64,000 bases of DNA from Paracoccus zhejiangensis (GCF_002847445.1 NZ_CP025430.1:1302001-1366000), one strand, 5' to 3'. Shown: positions 45,307-53,958, counted from the first letter of the stretch. Translations and numbers: made by a program. Notes: a model not told the origin generated them from the sequence alone.

Positions 45307-46202
45307 TCCTTCTGGGCGGCGAGCATCTGGTCGCGGCAGACCACCTCGAGCACCGGCATCAGCATCCGCGCCAGATCATGGCCGGCGCGGGTGTCGGCGG
45401 CGTAGTGCAGCCCCGCCCATTCCCGGTTCTCGGCCACGCGCCGGGCGCGCAGGAACAGTTCCGAACTGGCCGGATGCTCGGGGATGATCCGCGACAGGGT
45501 AAAAGCCACGGCGAAGGACTGGAAGGAATGGTTGCTGGGATAGGAGGAATGCGGCGGATTGGGCAGGAAGGGGCGCAAGCGCGGCTCGACATTGTTCGGG
45601 CGTGGCGCGTTGAAGCGGTTCTTGTAGCGCAACCCGATCTCGTCACAGAGCATCACCACCAGGTAAACCAGCGCCACCGTCGCCTCGTAGCCGGCGACCT
45701 CCTCGATCCCGAGGGGGCGCAGATAGGCCGAAAGCTCCAGCTGGCTCTGGGTAATGATCTCGTCGCGCCGCATCGCCTCGGCTGGCCCGTGAAGCAGCAC
45801 CTGCTTGCGCAGCATCTCGATGGCCTCGGCCTGCAGCTGCGCCGGCGCGGGCGGCAGGTCGATCGGCAGGTTGACCCAGTCCTTCTCCCGCGCATAAAGC
45901 GCCGCGCGCTCCTGCCACGGCTCCAGCGCCAGCCCGCCCTGGTTGGTCGCGGCGGCGGCGTTGCGATTGCGATTGCGGTTCCGGTTGCGATTGCGGTTCA
46001 GGCTCGACCGGGCCGAACGGTTCATCGACAAGAGCGTCCCCAGCGATCCGCCGGCGGTATTGCCGCGCGTCTCCAGCGTCGGGAAGCCGGCATCGCCAAG
46101 GGACAGCGCGACGCCCCGCAGGATCAGCCCGGTCGAGGTGACGACCAGCTCTGTCCGCTTCAACAAATCCAGGTCTGTGGACACCACCGGAACCTCCCTC
46201 AT
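45297..46202 (-). CDS. Vanadium haloperoxidase/PAP2-like enzyme with Asn-Arg repeat
   Basis: 301 residues. The three vanadate/phosphate-binding motifs are present: K-x6-RP at 194-202 (KNRFNAPRP), PSNH at 222-225 in place of the usual PSGH, and R-x5-H-x3-D with Arg260, His266 and Asp270. The layout, with a long N-terminal extension and a mostly soluble helical core, is closer to bacterial vanadium haloperoxidase-like proteins than to membrane PAP2 phosphatases. Residues 69-81 are alternating Asn-Arg. An alternative GTG start near 46190 would place GGGAGG at proper spacing and give a protein about four to five residues shorter. Haloperoxidase versus phosphatase activity cannot be decided from sequence. 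Confidence 0.82.
   Translation of the reverse strand: MREVPVVSTDLDLLKRTELVVTSTGLILRGVALSLGDAGFPTLETRGNTAGGSLGTLLSMNRSARSSLNRNRNRNRNRNRNAAAATNQGGLALEPWQERAALYAREKDWVNLPIDLPPAPAQLQAEAIEMLRKQVLLHGPAEAMRRDEIITQSQLELSAYLRPLGIEEVAGYEATVALVYLVVMLCDEIGLRYKNRFNAPRPNNVEPRLRPFLPNPPHSSYPSNHSFQSFAVAFTLSRIIPEHPASSELFLRARRVAENREWAGLHYAADTRAGHDLARMLMPVLEVVCRDQMLAAQKEWI
45960..45998 (-). repeat. In-frame hexamer repeat encoding Asn-Arg dipeptides
   Basis: Six-base units of the type GCGATT/GCGGTT on the plus strand encode alternating Asn and Arg at residues 69-81 of the haloperoxidase-like protein. The unit sequence varies synonymously, which suggests the dipeptide pattern is kept by selection rather than being a recent slippage. 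Confidence 0.75.
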
Positions 46203-47953
46203 AATCCCGCCTTCGCTATCCCGTTCAGCACATGACCACGCGCCTCCTTCAGCGGCAGCCGGAAGCGCATTTCCTGCGTGTCGCGATTGGCGAAGGACGG
46301 ATCGATGCCCAGCAGCTGGCCGCGCAGCGCCACTGCGCGCTCGCCATCGCCCAGATGCCCCAGCGCCGAGAGCGTGTAGCGCATGGCGGCGTGGAAACGC
46401 GGCTGCTTCATCAGGCTGCGGCTGCCGATCTCGACGGCGCGGTGATGATCGCCCTGCAGCGCCGAGATCATGCAGGCCGTCGTCTCGTAGGTATAGCTGA
46501 TCGGGCTGTAGCGGCCCAGCATCACCGCCCGGTCCGACGCCGTCCTCGCCCCATTGAGATCGCCGTTGTAAAGCCGGTGCAACGCCAGGTGATCCCAGAC
46601 AAAGGCCTGCATCGGGTTCAGCTTCACCGCGCGCGCGAAGATCTCGGCGGCGATGTCATGGCGGTTCAGCACGAAGCCCATCGTATGGCCGATGCAGGCC
46701 AGCGAGATCGAGTTGAACGGATTGGCCTGCATCACGTCGCGGGCGAATTTCTCGGTCTGCTCCAGCCGCCCCTGATCCCAGCCCCCGATATTCTCGCCAA
46801 GCGAGAAGGAACTGGCATAGGCGCCAAGGCTGTGAAACAGGCTCGAAGCCTCGCGGTCCTGCACCCGTTCCAGCATCGACTGGCTTTGCTGGATGCGGCC
46901 GGCATCCAGGTCGAACATGCTGGCGAGGATGCGGTAGCCGATCAGCGTGCCCTGGTCGTGCGACACGCCGGCGCGCCTTGGCCCCGGCTGCAGGATGATC
47001 TTGGCCAGGTGATCGACATTCTGCGAGACAAACTGGTTGGCCAGCATGAAATCGTCATTGACCAGATCCTGCTGCGGGATCTGCACCGACTGGCTCAGGG
47101 CCAGTGACCGGTTGCTGGCCTCGTAGATCAGGAAGGTCAGCGAGACCTTGCTGCCCACTACCAGCGCCCGGGTGCGGATCAGGTAATCAGGGTCGGGCGA
47201 CAGCGCGTCATCGGCATCGCCCCCGAAGCGGTCGCCCAGGTTGACGATCTGCACCGGCTGATACTCGGCCAGCGTGCAGGCGACGGATTCGGTGACGTAA
47301 TCGCCGACATAGCGAGCCAGCTGGTCGCTGCCATGGACGATGCTCGGCAGAAGGCCGATGACGATCAGGTGCGGATAGATCGGGCGCTGGCCGGAACCGG
47401 TCTCGACGCGCGGCGGTGTGACCTCGTCCTCCAACTCGCTGTCCTGCAGGCTGTCGCGCAAATCGGCCCAGACCGCGCGCTCCATCGCCAGCCAGTCCTC
47501 GAATTCCTCGTCGGCAATGTCGAAGCCTTCCAGCAGGTCGACATCGGCGCTGATCCCCGAGGGCAGCGCCCGCGCCTCGTGAATGCTGCGCAGGTCGATC
47601 CAGAGGCTGTCCAGTTTCAGGCTCAGCGCGGTACGATCGACCGTCAGGATCGCGCCCTCCATCTCGGCCAGGGCGCGCTTCAGGTCGCGGATCGTCTGGC
47701 GCAGGCTGCCCGAGGCCTTTTCCTCGTCGCTCTCGCTCCACAGCTTGTCGCGCAGCCAGACCCGCGTGCGGGTGCCGCGCGGCGACAGCGCCAGAAGCGC
47801 CAGCAGCGCACAGGTCTTCTTGCTTTTCGGGGTCACGTCACGCCCATCCGCGCCGATCAGGCTGAAGCGCCCCAGCAGATAGAGGCGCGGAAAGCCTGCC
47901 ATGATGTCGCCTGAATGGGTCATCTCGCTGTCCGAAACTCCGCAGAAGGACAT
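46199..47953 (-). CDS. SARP/BTAD-type transcriptional activator with TPR-like C-terminus
   Basis: 584 residues. N-terminal winged helix about 22-100 (LYLLGRFSLIGADGRDV, KSKKTCALLALLALSPRGTRTRVWLRDKLW, then SGSLRQTIRDLKRAL), followed by a BTAD-like helical region about 105-190 (DLLEGFDIADEEFEDWLAMERAVW). The second half is helical with TPR-like repeats about 380-560 (AAEIFARAVKLNPMQAFVWDHLALHRLYNGDLNGA, in part). SARP proteins activate biosynthetic clusters, mainly in actinomycetes; long forms occur in Proteobacteria. It heads the operon with the haloperoxidase-like and protease genes (ATGA overlap). TGTGA direct repeats precede it. Confidence 0.85.
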   Translation of the reverse strand: MSFCGVSDSEMTHSGDIMAGFPRLYLLGRFSLIGADGRDVTPKSKKTCALLALLALSPRGTRTRVWLRDKLWSESDEEKASGSLRQTIRDLKRALAEMEGAILTVDRTALSLKLDSLWIDLRSIHEARALPSGISADVDLLEGFDIADEEFEDWLAMERAVWADLRDSLQDSELEDEVTPPRVETGSGQRPIYPHLIVIGLLPSIVHGSDQLARYVGDYVTESVACTLAEYQPVQIVNLGDRFGGDADDALSPDPDYLIRTRALVVGSKVSLTFLIYEASNRSLALSQSVQIPQQDLVNDDFMLANQFVSQNVDHLAKIILQPGPRRAGVSHDQGTLIGYRILASMFDLDAGRIQQSQSMLERVQDREASSLFHSLGAYASSFSLGENIGGWDQGRLEQTEKFARDVMQANPFNSISLACIGHTMGFVLNRHDIAAEIFARAVKLNPMQAFVWDHLALHRLYNGDLNGARTASDRAVMLGRYSPISYTYETTACMISALQGDHHRAVEIGSRSLMKQPRFHAAMRYTLSALGHLGDGERAVALRGQLLGIDPSFANRDTQEMRFRLPLKEARGHVLNGIAKAGL

Positions 47954-48010
47954 GATGTCGAAATCGCCAACCGGAAATTAATCAGCTGTGTCCAGATATT
48001 GACGACCCAA

Positions 48011-48047
48011 TGTGATTCCACTGTGAATTTAATCCGGCGAAATGTGA
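48011..48047 (-). promoter_or_regulatory. TGTGA direct repeats before the SARP-type gene
   Basis: TGTGA occurs at 48011, 48022 and 48043 (TCACA on the coding strand), with offsets of 11 and 21 bases. SARP regulators are known to bind heptameric direct repeats at 11- or 22-base periods. The site lies 58-94 bases before the ATG at 47953 in an AT-rich stretch, so autoregulation of the operon is plausible. Confidence 0.45.
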
Positions 48048-48115
48048 TCGCCCAACGATTTATTAACAGATGGTGATTGCCGCGGCGTTTTGCAGTCCGG
48101 CGGCAGCGCCCCCGC

Positions 48116-49528
48116 CTAGATCGCGGGCGGGCGCCGCCCCGGCCAGTCGGTCGCCCTGTGCCAGGCCTGCCCCATGGCCAGCACCCGCGCATCCGCGCCC
48201 ACTGGCCCGGCCAGTTGCATCCCCATCGGCAGGCCGGCGGTGCCGAAGCCAACCGGCACCGAGAGGCAGGGCAGACCGGCAAGGCTGACCGGCACCACCA
48301 CCTCCATCCAGCGGTGATAGGTGTCGAGCGGCTGGCCGCCCACCGTCGCGGGGCGGCGCAGGGTCTTGTCGAAGGGCCAGACCTGGGCCGAGGGCAAGGC
48401 GATCAGGTCGACCTCTCGGAACAGCCCCGCCAGCCGACGATACCAGGCCGAGCGTTGTTCGCTGGCAGTGTAAAGCTGCGCGGCGGTGATCCCCTGCCCC
48501 TGCTCGATCTCCCAGATCGCCTCGGGGCTTAATTGCCGGCGCTTCTCGGGGTCGTCGTAGAGCCGCCGCTTGCCGCCGGCATTCAGCACCGCGCGGATCG
48601 TGGTCCAGGATTGCCACAGCTGCTCCGCCGGAAAGGGCGGGGCCAGCTCGACAACCGTGGCACCCAGATCCTGCATCTGCCCCAGCGCGCCCTCGCAGAG
48701 CGCCAGAATCCCCGGCTCGCAGGGATAGGCCCCGCCCCAATCACCCAGCCAGCCGATGCGCAGCCCTTTAACCGGCTGATCCAGCAGCGCGGCAAAGGGC
48801 TGGTTCGGGCGGTCGAAGGGCATTTCCGGGTTGGGCCCGGCGAGGGTTTCCAACAGCCGCGCCAGGTCCTCGACCGTTCGCGCCATCGGGCCGGACGTGG
48901 CCATGGTCGCCAGAAAGCTGTCCCCCAGCGCCTCGCCAGGCACCAGTCCCCAGCTTGGCCGGAAGCCATAGACATTGCAGAAGGCGGCAGGGTTTCGCAG
49001 GCTGCCCATCATGTCCGAACCGTCGCAGACCCATTGCATCCGCGCCGCCAGCGCCGCAGCCGCGCCACCCGAGGAACCCCCGGCACTCAGCGCCGGGTCA
49101 TAGGGATTGCCGGTCACGCCATGGACTGTGTTGAAGCTGTGCGAGCCGAGGCCCCATTCGGGCGTATTGGTCTTGCCGATGAAGATCGCCCCCGCCGCCC
49201 GCATCCGTGCCGGGACCAGGTCATCCGCCGTCGGGATATGGTCGGCAAACAGCGGCGAGCCCCAGGTGCTGCGCAGCCCGCGCACCTGCGCCAGATCCTT
49301 CACCGCGATGGGCATGCCATGCAGCCAGCCCTCGCCCGGCGCCTCGGTGGCGGCGCGGGCCTCGGCCAGCAACTCTTCGCGCGGGCGCAGGCTGACGATG
49401 GCGTTAATCGCGGGATTAGCCGCCTCGATCCGGTCGAGACAGGCCTCCATCACCTCGAGCGGCGAGACCTCGCGGGACCGGATCAGGGCGGAAAGCTCGG
49501 TGGCGGTACGTTGGGTGAGATCGCTCAT
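48116..49528 (-). CDS. Amidase signature family protein (GatA-like amidase)
   Basis: 470 residues. The Ser-cisSer-Lys triad region is clear: Lys in GMPIAVKDLAQVRG, then GNPYDPALSAGGSSGGAAAALAARM, with CDGSDMMGSLRNPAAFCNVYGFRPSWG holding the cis-Ser and nucleophile elements. SMM in place of the usual DTGG-type spacing is typical of some non-GatA amidases. It hydrolyses an amide of unknown identity; no GatB or GatC is nearby, so it is not the tRNA amidotransferase. The gene is upstream of, and parallel to, the SARP-type operon with a 162-base gap that contains that operon's own promoter region. Confidence 0.9.
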   Translation of the reverse strand: MSDLTQRTATELSALIRSREVSPLEVMEACLDRIEAANPAINAIVSLRPREELLAEARAATEAPGEGWLHGMPIAVKDLAQVRGLRSTWGSPLFADHIPTADDLVPARMRAAGAIFIGKTNTPEWGLGSHSFNTVHGVTGNPYDPALSAGGSSGGAAAALAARMQWVCDGSDMMGSLRNPAAFCNVYGFRPSWGLVPGEALGDSFLATMATSGPMARTVEDLARLLETLAGPNPEMPFDRPNQPFAALLDQPVKGLRIGWLGDWGGAYPCEPGILALCEGALGQMQDLGATVVELAPPFPAEQLWQSWTTIRAVLNAGGKRRLYDDPEKRRQLSPEAIWEIEQGQGITAAQLYTASEQRSAWYRRLAGLFREVDLIALPSAQVWPFDKTLRRPATVGGQPLDTYHRWMEVVVPVSLAGLPCLSVPVGFGTAGLPMGMQLAGPVGADARVLAMGQAWHRATDWPGRRPPAI

Positions 49529-49590
49529 GGAGGAAGGTTAGAGCGGGCCAAGGGCCGGTGGCAAGATACGGGGCGGCAGGGGCAGACATG

Positions 49591-49615
49591 AAAAAGGCGC
49601 GGGAAAACCCGCGCC
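49591..49615 (-). terminator. Rho-independent terminator after the universal stress gene
   Basis: On the minus strand GGCGCGGG (49608-49615), loop TTTT, CCCGCGCC (49596-49603), then TTTTT (49595-49591). An 8-base perfect GC stem and U-run, 24 bases after the stop of the TRAP-USP operon. Confidence 0.9.
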
Positions 49616-49638
49616 CTGATCTTCGTATCGCGCGCGGC

Positions 49639-50061
49639 CTACCGCACCACCATCACCGAGACCGGCGAATGGCGCACCACAGCGTTGGCATAGCTGCTCA
49701 GCAGCATGCTGCGCAGCTCGTCCGGCTTCTGGCTGCCCATGACGATGAGATCGACACCCAGCTTCTTGGCGCTTTTCAGGATCGTCTCGGCGATATGGCC
49801 GTGACCCACATGGGTCTTGACCTTGACGCCCTTCACATTCGCGGCGGCGAATTCGTTCAGGCTGGCCTTCATCGCCTCGAGCACGGTCTTCTCGTAATCC
49901 TTGGGCAGGAAGGTGGCGACCATCGAGCTGCCGAAATCCTGCACGATGCCGAGCAGATGGATCGTGCCCCCCTCGCCCGCCTGGCGGATCGCGGCGGGCA
50001 AGGCTTTCTGCCAGCTTTCGGGCTGGTTGACGGCGATTGGCAGAAGCACATTCTCAGGCAT
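49639..50061 (-). CDS. Universal stress protein, UspA family
   Basis: 140 residues. N-terminal NVLLPIAVNQPESWQKALPAAI, central FGSSMVATFLPKDY, and the nucleotide-binding G-2x-G-9x-G(S/T)-like end GVDLIVMGSQKPDELRSMLLSSYANAVVRHSPVSVMVVR (in part). The start overlaps the TRAP permease stop by eight bases. A USP encoded with a TRAP transporter recalls TeaD of the Halomonas ectoine transporter TeaABC, where the USP modulates transport. It should be the last gene of the operon, ended by a strong terminator. Confidence 0.93.
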   Translation of the reverse strand: MPENVLLPIAVNQPESWQKALPAAIRQAGEGGTIHLLGIVQDFGSSMVATFLPKDYEKTVLEAMKASLNEFAAANVKGVKVKTHVGHGHIAETILKSAKKLGVDLIVMGSQKPDELRSMLLSSYANAVVRHSPVSVMVVR

Positions 50062-52903
50062 GGCTCAGCCCTTTCTTGCTCTGGGCAGGCGCCCGGTCAT
50101 TGGGGTCCTCGCGGCGGCGCTGCAACCAGATGACCAGACCCAGAAGCAGGAAGGCCGGGATGTACATCCAGTATTTCGACGGCGCAGCGGCGGGCTGGCG
50201 CACCAGCAGGACCTTCTGGTCCCAATCGAGACCGGCCTTCTGCGCCACGCTATCAAAGGCCACGTCGTCGATCAGCACCTGGTCGCCGTCGGTCCTGAGG
50301 CCGAGGATGCCGACATTCTGCAGCCGCTCGGCCCCGTCAGCCCCCTCGGGCACCGTGAGCAGCGCCACGAACTCGACCGGGTCGCCCACGTCATTCAGAC
50401 CTTCCACCCACAGCCGCATGTCGGCGCCGACCGGGGATTCAGCGATGGCCTGCTCCAGCTCCGCCGGCGGACGATCGTTCCAGGGCGGCGCGATCATGTC
50501 CATCCAGAAGCCAGGGCGGAAGATGGTGAAGGCGATGAACAACAGAAGCACGGTTTCCCAGATCTTGTTGCGCACCAGGAACCAGCCCTGTGTCGCCGCG
50601 GCAAACAGCAACATGGCTATCGTCGCGGTGATGAAGACGAAGATGCCGTGGAACCAGTCCGTGTTGATCAAGAGGAGATCGGTGTTGAAGATGAACAGGA
50701 ACGGCAGCGCGGCGGTCCTGAGCGAATAGCCGAAGGCCACCACGCCCGTCTTGATCGGATCACCGCCCGATACGGCGGCAGCGGCAAAGCTCGCAAGGCC
50801 CACGGGTGGCGTCACGTCGGCCATGATGCCGAAGTAGAACACGAAGAGGTGCACCGCGATCAGCGGCACGATCAGCCCGTTCTGCTGGCCAAGCGTGACG
50901 ATGACCGGGGCCAGCAGCGCCGATACGACGATGTAGTTCGCCGTGGTCGGCAGGCCCATGCCAAGGATCAGCGACAGGATCGCGGTCAGGAACAGGATCG
51001 CCAGCAGGTTGCCGCCCGACAGCACCTCGACCACATCGGCGAGCGCCGAGCCGACACCGGTCTGGCTGACCGCGCCGACGATGATGCCCGCCGTCGCCGT
51101 GGCGATGCCGATGCCGATCATGTTCCGCGCGCCCGAGATCAGACCATCGATCAGATCGCCGAAGCCGGCCCTGAAGGTCGCGCCCAGGCCGCTGTTGCCG
51201 TTGCGATCCTCGCCCCGGAACATCGCCATCAGCGGTCGCTGCGTCAGCAGGATGAAGATCATGAAGGCCGTGGCCCAGAAGGCCGAGAGGCCCGGCGACA
51301 GCCGGTCGACCATCAGCGCCCAGACCAGCACCACCACCGGCAGGATGAAGTAGAGACCCGAGCGCACCGTCGGTCCCGGCAGCGGCAATTGCGTCACCGG
51401 GGCATTGGGGTCGTCGATCTCCAGCGGCTCCTCGCGCGCGCCGAGCCACAACAGGCCGATATAGACCGCCGTCAGCAGCGCAAAGACCACCCAGATCGCG
51501 GCATCGCCGAAGGCGGGGCGGATCCAGCCCATCAGGTAATAGGTCAGAAGCGACAGGATGCAGATGCCGGCAATGATGAAGGCGGTGGTCAGCAGCCGGC
51601 GCAGGATGGGCGGCGGCTCATAGGCACGCGGCAGACCCTTCATGCCGGCCTTCATCGCCTCGAGATGGACGATATAGACCAGCGCGATATAGCTGATCGA
51701 AGCCGGAACGACGGCGTGTTTCACCACGTCGAAATAGGGAATGCCGACGTATTCGACCATCAGGAAGGCCGCGGCACCCATCACCGGCGGCATGATCTGG
51801 CCGTTGACCGAGGAAGCCACCTCGACCGCGCCGGCCTTTTCGCTGGAGAAACCGACCTTCTTCATCAGCGGAATGGTGAAGGTGCCGGTGGTCACCACGT
51901 TGGCGATGGAGGACCCCGAGATCAGCCCGGTCATGGCCGAGCTGACGACGGCGGCCTTGGCCGGCCCGCCGCGCAGGTGGCCCATCAGGCTGAAGGCGAC
52001 CTGGATGAAGTAGTTGCCGGCCCCGGCCTTGTCCAGCAGCGCGCCGAACAGCACGAACAGGAACACGAAGCTGGTCGAAACGCCAAGCGCGATGCCGAAG
52101 ACGCCCTCGGTCGTGGTCCATTGGTGGTTCACCACTTCCGACAGGTTGTTGCCCTTATGCGCGATGATGTCGGGCATGTAGGGGCCAAGGAAGGTATAGG
52201 CGAGGAACAGCGTCGCCACGATCATCAGGGCCGGGCCGAGGCTGCGGCGCGTGGCCTCGAGAAGCAGCATCAGGCCGGCGACCGAGACCACGTAGTCGAT
52301 CAGGATCGGCGCACCGACGCGGGTGCTGATCGCGGCATAGTTCAGGTAGATGTAGAGGGCACAGAAGGCCGAAACCAGCGCCAGCGCCCATTCCCAGGGC
52401 GGCACCCAGGTCTTGGGACTGCCCAGGAGGATGCAGCCGATGATGGCGGCGGCGACCACGGGGATCCACCAGCTGGGGATCCCGGCCTTGGCGCCGGACA
52501 TGAAGAGGAAGGCCAAGAGCACCGGCACGCCGACAGCCAGCGCCAGCTGGAAGGGCGAACGCTCGGCGGGATAGGCCATGAAGGCCAGGAACAGCGCGAA
52601 GGCCAAATGGATCGAGCGGGTCTCGGTGCTGTCCAAGACCCCGAAGCCGAACATGAAGGGCAAAGGCGAGGCGATCCACAGCTGGAACAGCGACCAGCAG
52701 AGCGCGGTCACAAGGATGATCTTGCCGACCATGCCCGCCGGCGTGCGCGCCCCGGTATCGGACGAGGCGACAAGCTCGTCGAGTTCATCCTGCGACAGAC
52801 CGCCCGCACCCGAGGCGTCCATCTCGACCGCGGCAGCTTCCCATTGCTCGTCATCGCGCTTGGGCTTCTGCGGGTCCGGGTTGTTGGTGTTGTGATCGCT
52901 CAT
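50054..52903 (-). CDS. TRAP transporter fused permease (DctQ-DctM type), TAXI-associated
   Basis: 949 residues with roughly 18-20 hydrophobic segments. The N-terminal part carries the small DctQ-like subunit and the large part the DctM-like unit (LFGALLDKAGAGNYFIQVAFSLMGHLRGGPAKAAVVSSAMTGLISGSSIANVVTTGTFTIPLMKKVGF, in part; also GMGLPTTANYIVVSALLAPVIVTLG). After about residue 790 there is a soluble-looking segment (LWVEGLNDVGDPVEFVALLTVPEGADG) and a final membrane helix, resembling the DUF3394 tail of TAXI-type fused permeases. TRAP systems import organic acids or similar solutes driven by an ion gradient; the substrate is unknown. Confidence 0.93.
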   Translation of the reverse strand: MSDHNTNNPDPQKPKRDDEQWEAAAVEMDASGAGGLSQDELDELVASSDTGARTPAGMVGKIILVTALCWSLFQLWIASPLPFMFGFGVLDSTETRSIHLAFALFLAFMAYPAERSPFQLALAVGVPVLLAFLFMSGAKAGIPSWWIPVVAAAIIGCILLGSPKTWVPPWEWALALVSAFCALYIYLNYAAISTRVGAPILIDYVVSVAGLMLLLEATRRSLGPALMIVATLFLAYTFLGPYMPDIIAHKGNNLSEVVNHQWTTTEGVFGIALGVSTSFVFLFVLFGALLDKAGAGNYFIQVAFSLMGHLRGGPAKAAVVSSAMTGLISGSSIANVVTTGTFTIPLMKKVGFSSEKAGAVEVASSVNGQIMPPVMGAAAFLMVEYVGIPYFDVVKHAVVPASISYIALVYIVHLEAMKAGMKGLPRAYEPPPILRRLLTTAFIIAGICILSLLTYYLMGWIRPAFGDAAIWVVFALLTAVYIGLLWLGAREEPLEIDDPNAPVTQLPLPGPTVRSGLYFILPVVVLVWALMVDRLSPGLSAFWATAFMIFILLTQRPLMAMFRGEDRNGNSGLGATFRAGFGDLIDGLISGARNMIGIGIATATAGIIVGAVSQTGVGSALADVVEVLSGGNLLAILFLTAILSLILGMGLPTTANYIVVSALLAPVIVTLGQQNGLIVPLIAVHLFVFYFGIMADVTPPVGLASFAAAAVSGGDPIKTGVVAFGYSLRTAALPFLFIFNTDLLLINTDWFHGIFVFITATIAMLLFAAATQGWFLVRNKIWETVLLLFIAFTIFRPGFWMDMIAPPWNDRPPAELEQAIAESPVGADMRLWVEGLNDVGDPVEFVALLTVPEGADGAERLQNVGILGLRTDGDQVLIDDVAFDSVAQKAGLDWDQKVLLVRQPAAAPSKYWMYIPAFLLLGLVIWLQRRREDPNDRAPAQSKKGLSHA

Positions 52904-52945
52904 CCCTGTCTTCCCTCGTCAGTCTCGTGCTGGTTGTGGAGACAA

Positions 52946-52969
52946 GGGGCCCGGCGTGAACCGGACCCC
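52946..52969 (-). other. Intercistronic hairpin between TAXI binding protein and permease
   Basis: GGGG-C-CCGG (52946-52954), loop of six, CCGG-A-CCCC (52961-52969) form a 9-base stem with one mismatch. No U-run follows on the minus strand. It lies in the gap after the binding-protein stop and may raise that protein's level over the permease. Confidence 0.5.
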
Positions 52970-52986
52970 TGATAGTTCTGCGTGGA

Positions 52987-53958
52987 TTACTGGATCCAGC
53001 CTTTCTCGCGATAGTACTTCTCGGCGCCCGGATGCAGCGGGGCGCTGTTGCCCTCGCTGACCATCTGCTCGGGCTCGAGATTGGCGAAGGCCGGGTGCAG
53101 GCCCTTGAAGCGGTCGAAATTGTCGAAGACCGCCTTCACCACCTCGTAAACCATGTCCTCGGGCACATCAGCCGAGGTCACGAAGGTCGCCTTGACGCCG
53201 AAGGTATTGGTGTCGGCATCGGTGCCGGCATACATGCCGCCCGGGATGACCGCCTTGGCGTAATAGGGGTTTTCCTCGACCAGCTTGTCGATCTCGGCGC
53301 CTTCGACCGGCACCAGGTTGGCCTCGACGGTCGAGGTCGCTTCCTGGATCGAGCCGTTCGGGTGGCCGACGGTGTAGATGATGGCGTCAACGGTGTTGTC
53401 CCCCAGCGCCGCCGACTGCTCGGCCGGCTTCAGCTGCGAGGCCAGCGAGAAATCACCCATCGTCCAGCCCTTGGCGGCCAGAACCACCTCCATCGTCGCC
53501 AGCTGGCCCGAACCCGGGTTGCCGACGTTGACGCGCTTGCCCTTCAGGTCGTCGAATGCGGCGATGTTGGCGTCCTTGCGGGCAACCACGGTGAAGGGCT
53601 CGGGATGGACCGAGAAGACCGAGCGCAGGCCCTCGAATTTCTTGTCGCCCTCGAACTCGGCCGAGCTGCCGTTATAGGCGTGATACTGGATGTCGGATTG
53701 CGCGACGCCCATGGTCATGTCGCCGGCCTTGATCGCGTTCACGTTGGCGACCGAGCCGCCGGTCGAAGGCGCGGTGCATTTGATCCCGGTCGTCGCCGTG
53801 TCGCGGTTCACCAGACGGCAGATCGACTGGCCGACGACATAGTAGACGCCGGTCTGGCCGCCCGTGCCGATGGTCATGAAACGCTCTTCCTGAGCCGAGG
53901 CGGTGCCTGCACAAAGTGCAAGCGCAGCGGTCAGGAAAACGGGTTTGAACATGGTCAT
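52987..53958 (-). CDS. TAXI family TRAP transporter solute-binding protein
   Basis: 323 residues. Signal peptide about 1-22 (FLTAALALCAGTASA). The TAXI family signature is at the start of the mature protein: FMTIGTGGQTGVYYVVGQSICRLVNRD. Later segments include VNVGNPGSGQLATMEVVLAAKGW and DAIIYTVGHPNGSIQEA. Family members bind glutamate, other acids or unknown solutes. A shortened start at 53952 is possible. It heads the operon with the fused permease and USP genes. Confidence 0.94.
   Translation of the reverse strand: MTMFKPVFLTAALALCAGTASAQEERFMTIGTGGQTGVYYVVGQSICRLVNRDTATTGIKCTAPSTGGSVANVNAIKAGDMTMGVAQSDIQYHAYNGSSAEFEGDKKFEGLRSVFSVHPEPFTVVARKDANIAAFDDLKGKRVNVGNPGSGQLATMEVVLAAKGWTMGDFSLASQLKPAEQSAALGDNTVDAIIYTVGHPNGSIQEATSTVEANLVPVEGAEIDKLVEENPYYAKAVIPGGMYAGTDADTNTFGVKATFVTSADVPEDMVYEVVKAVFDNFDRFKGLHPAFANLEPEQMVSEGNSAPLHPGAEKYYREKGWIQ

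Noticed and set aside
45960..45998. CRISPR-like or tandem non-coding repeat
   Set aside because: The hexamer repeat is in frame within a supported gene and has no spacers.
49901..52972. 1023-codon plus-strand frame
   Set aside because: Antisense to the TRAP permease; the product is His/Gln/Arg-rich with no domain, as expected for an antisense frame of a membrane protein gene.
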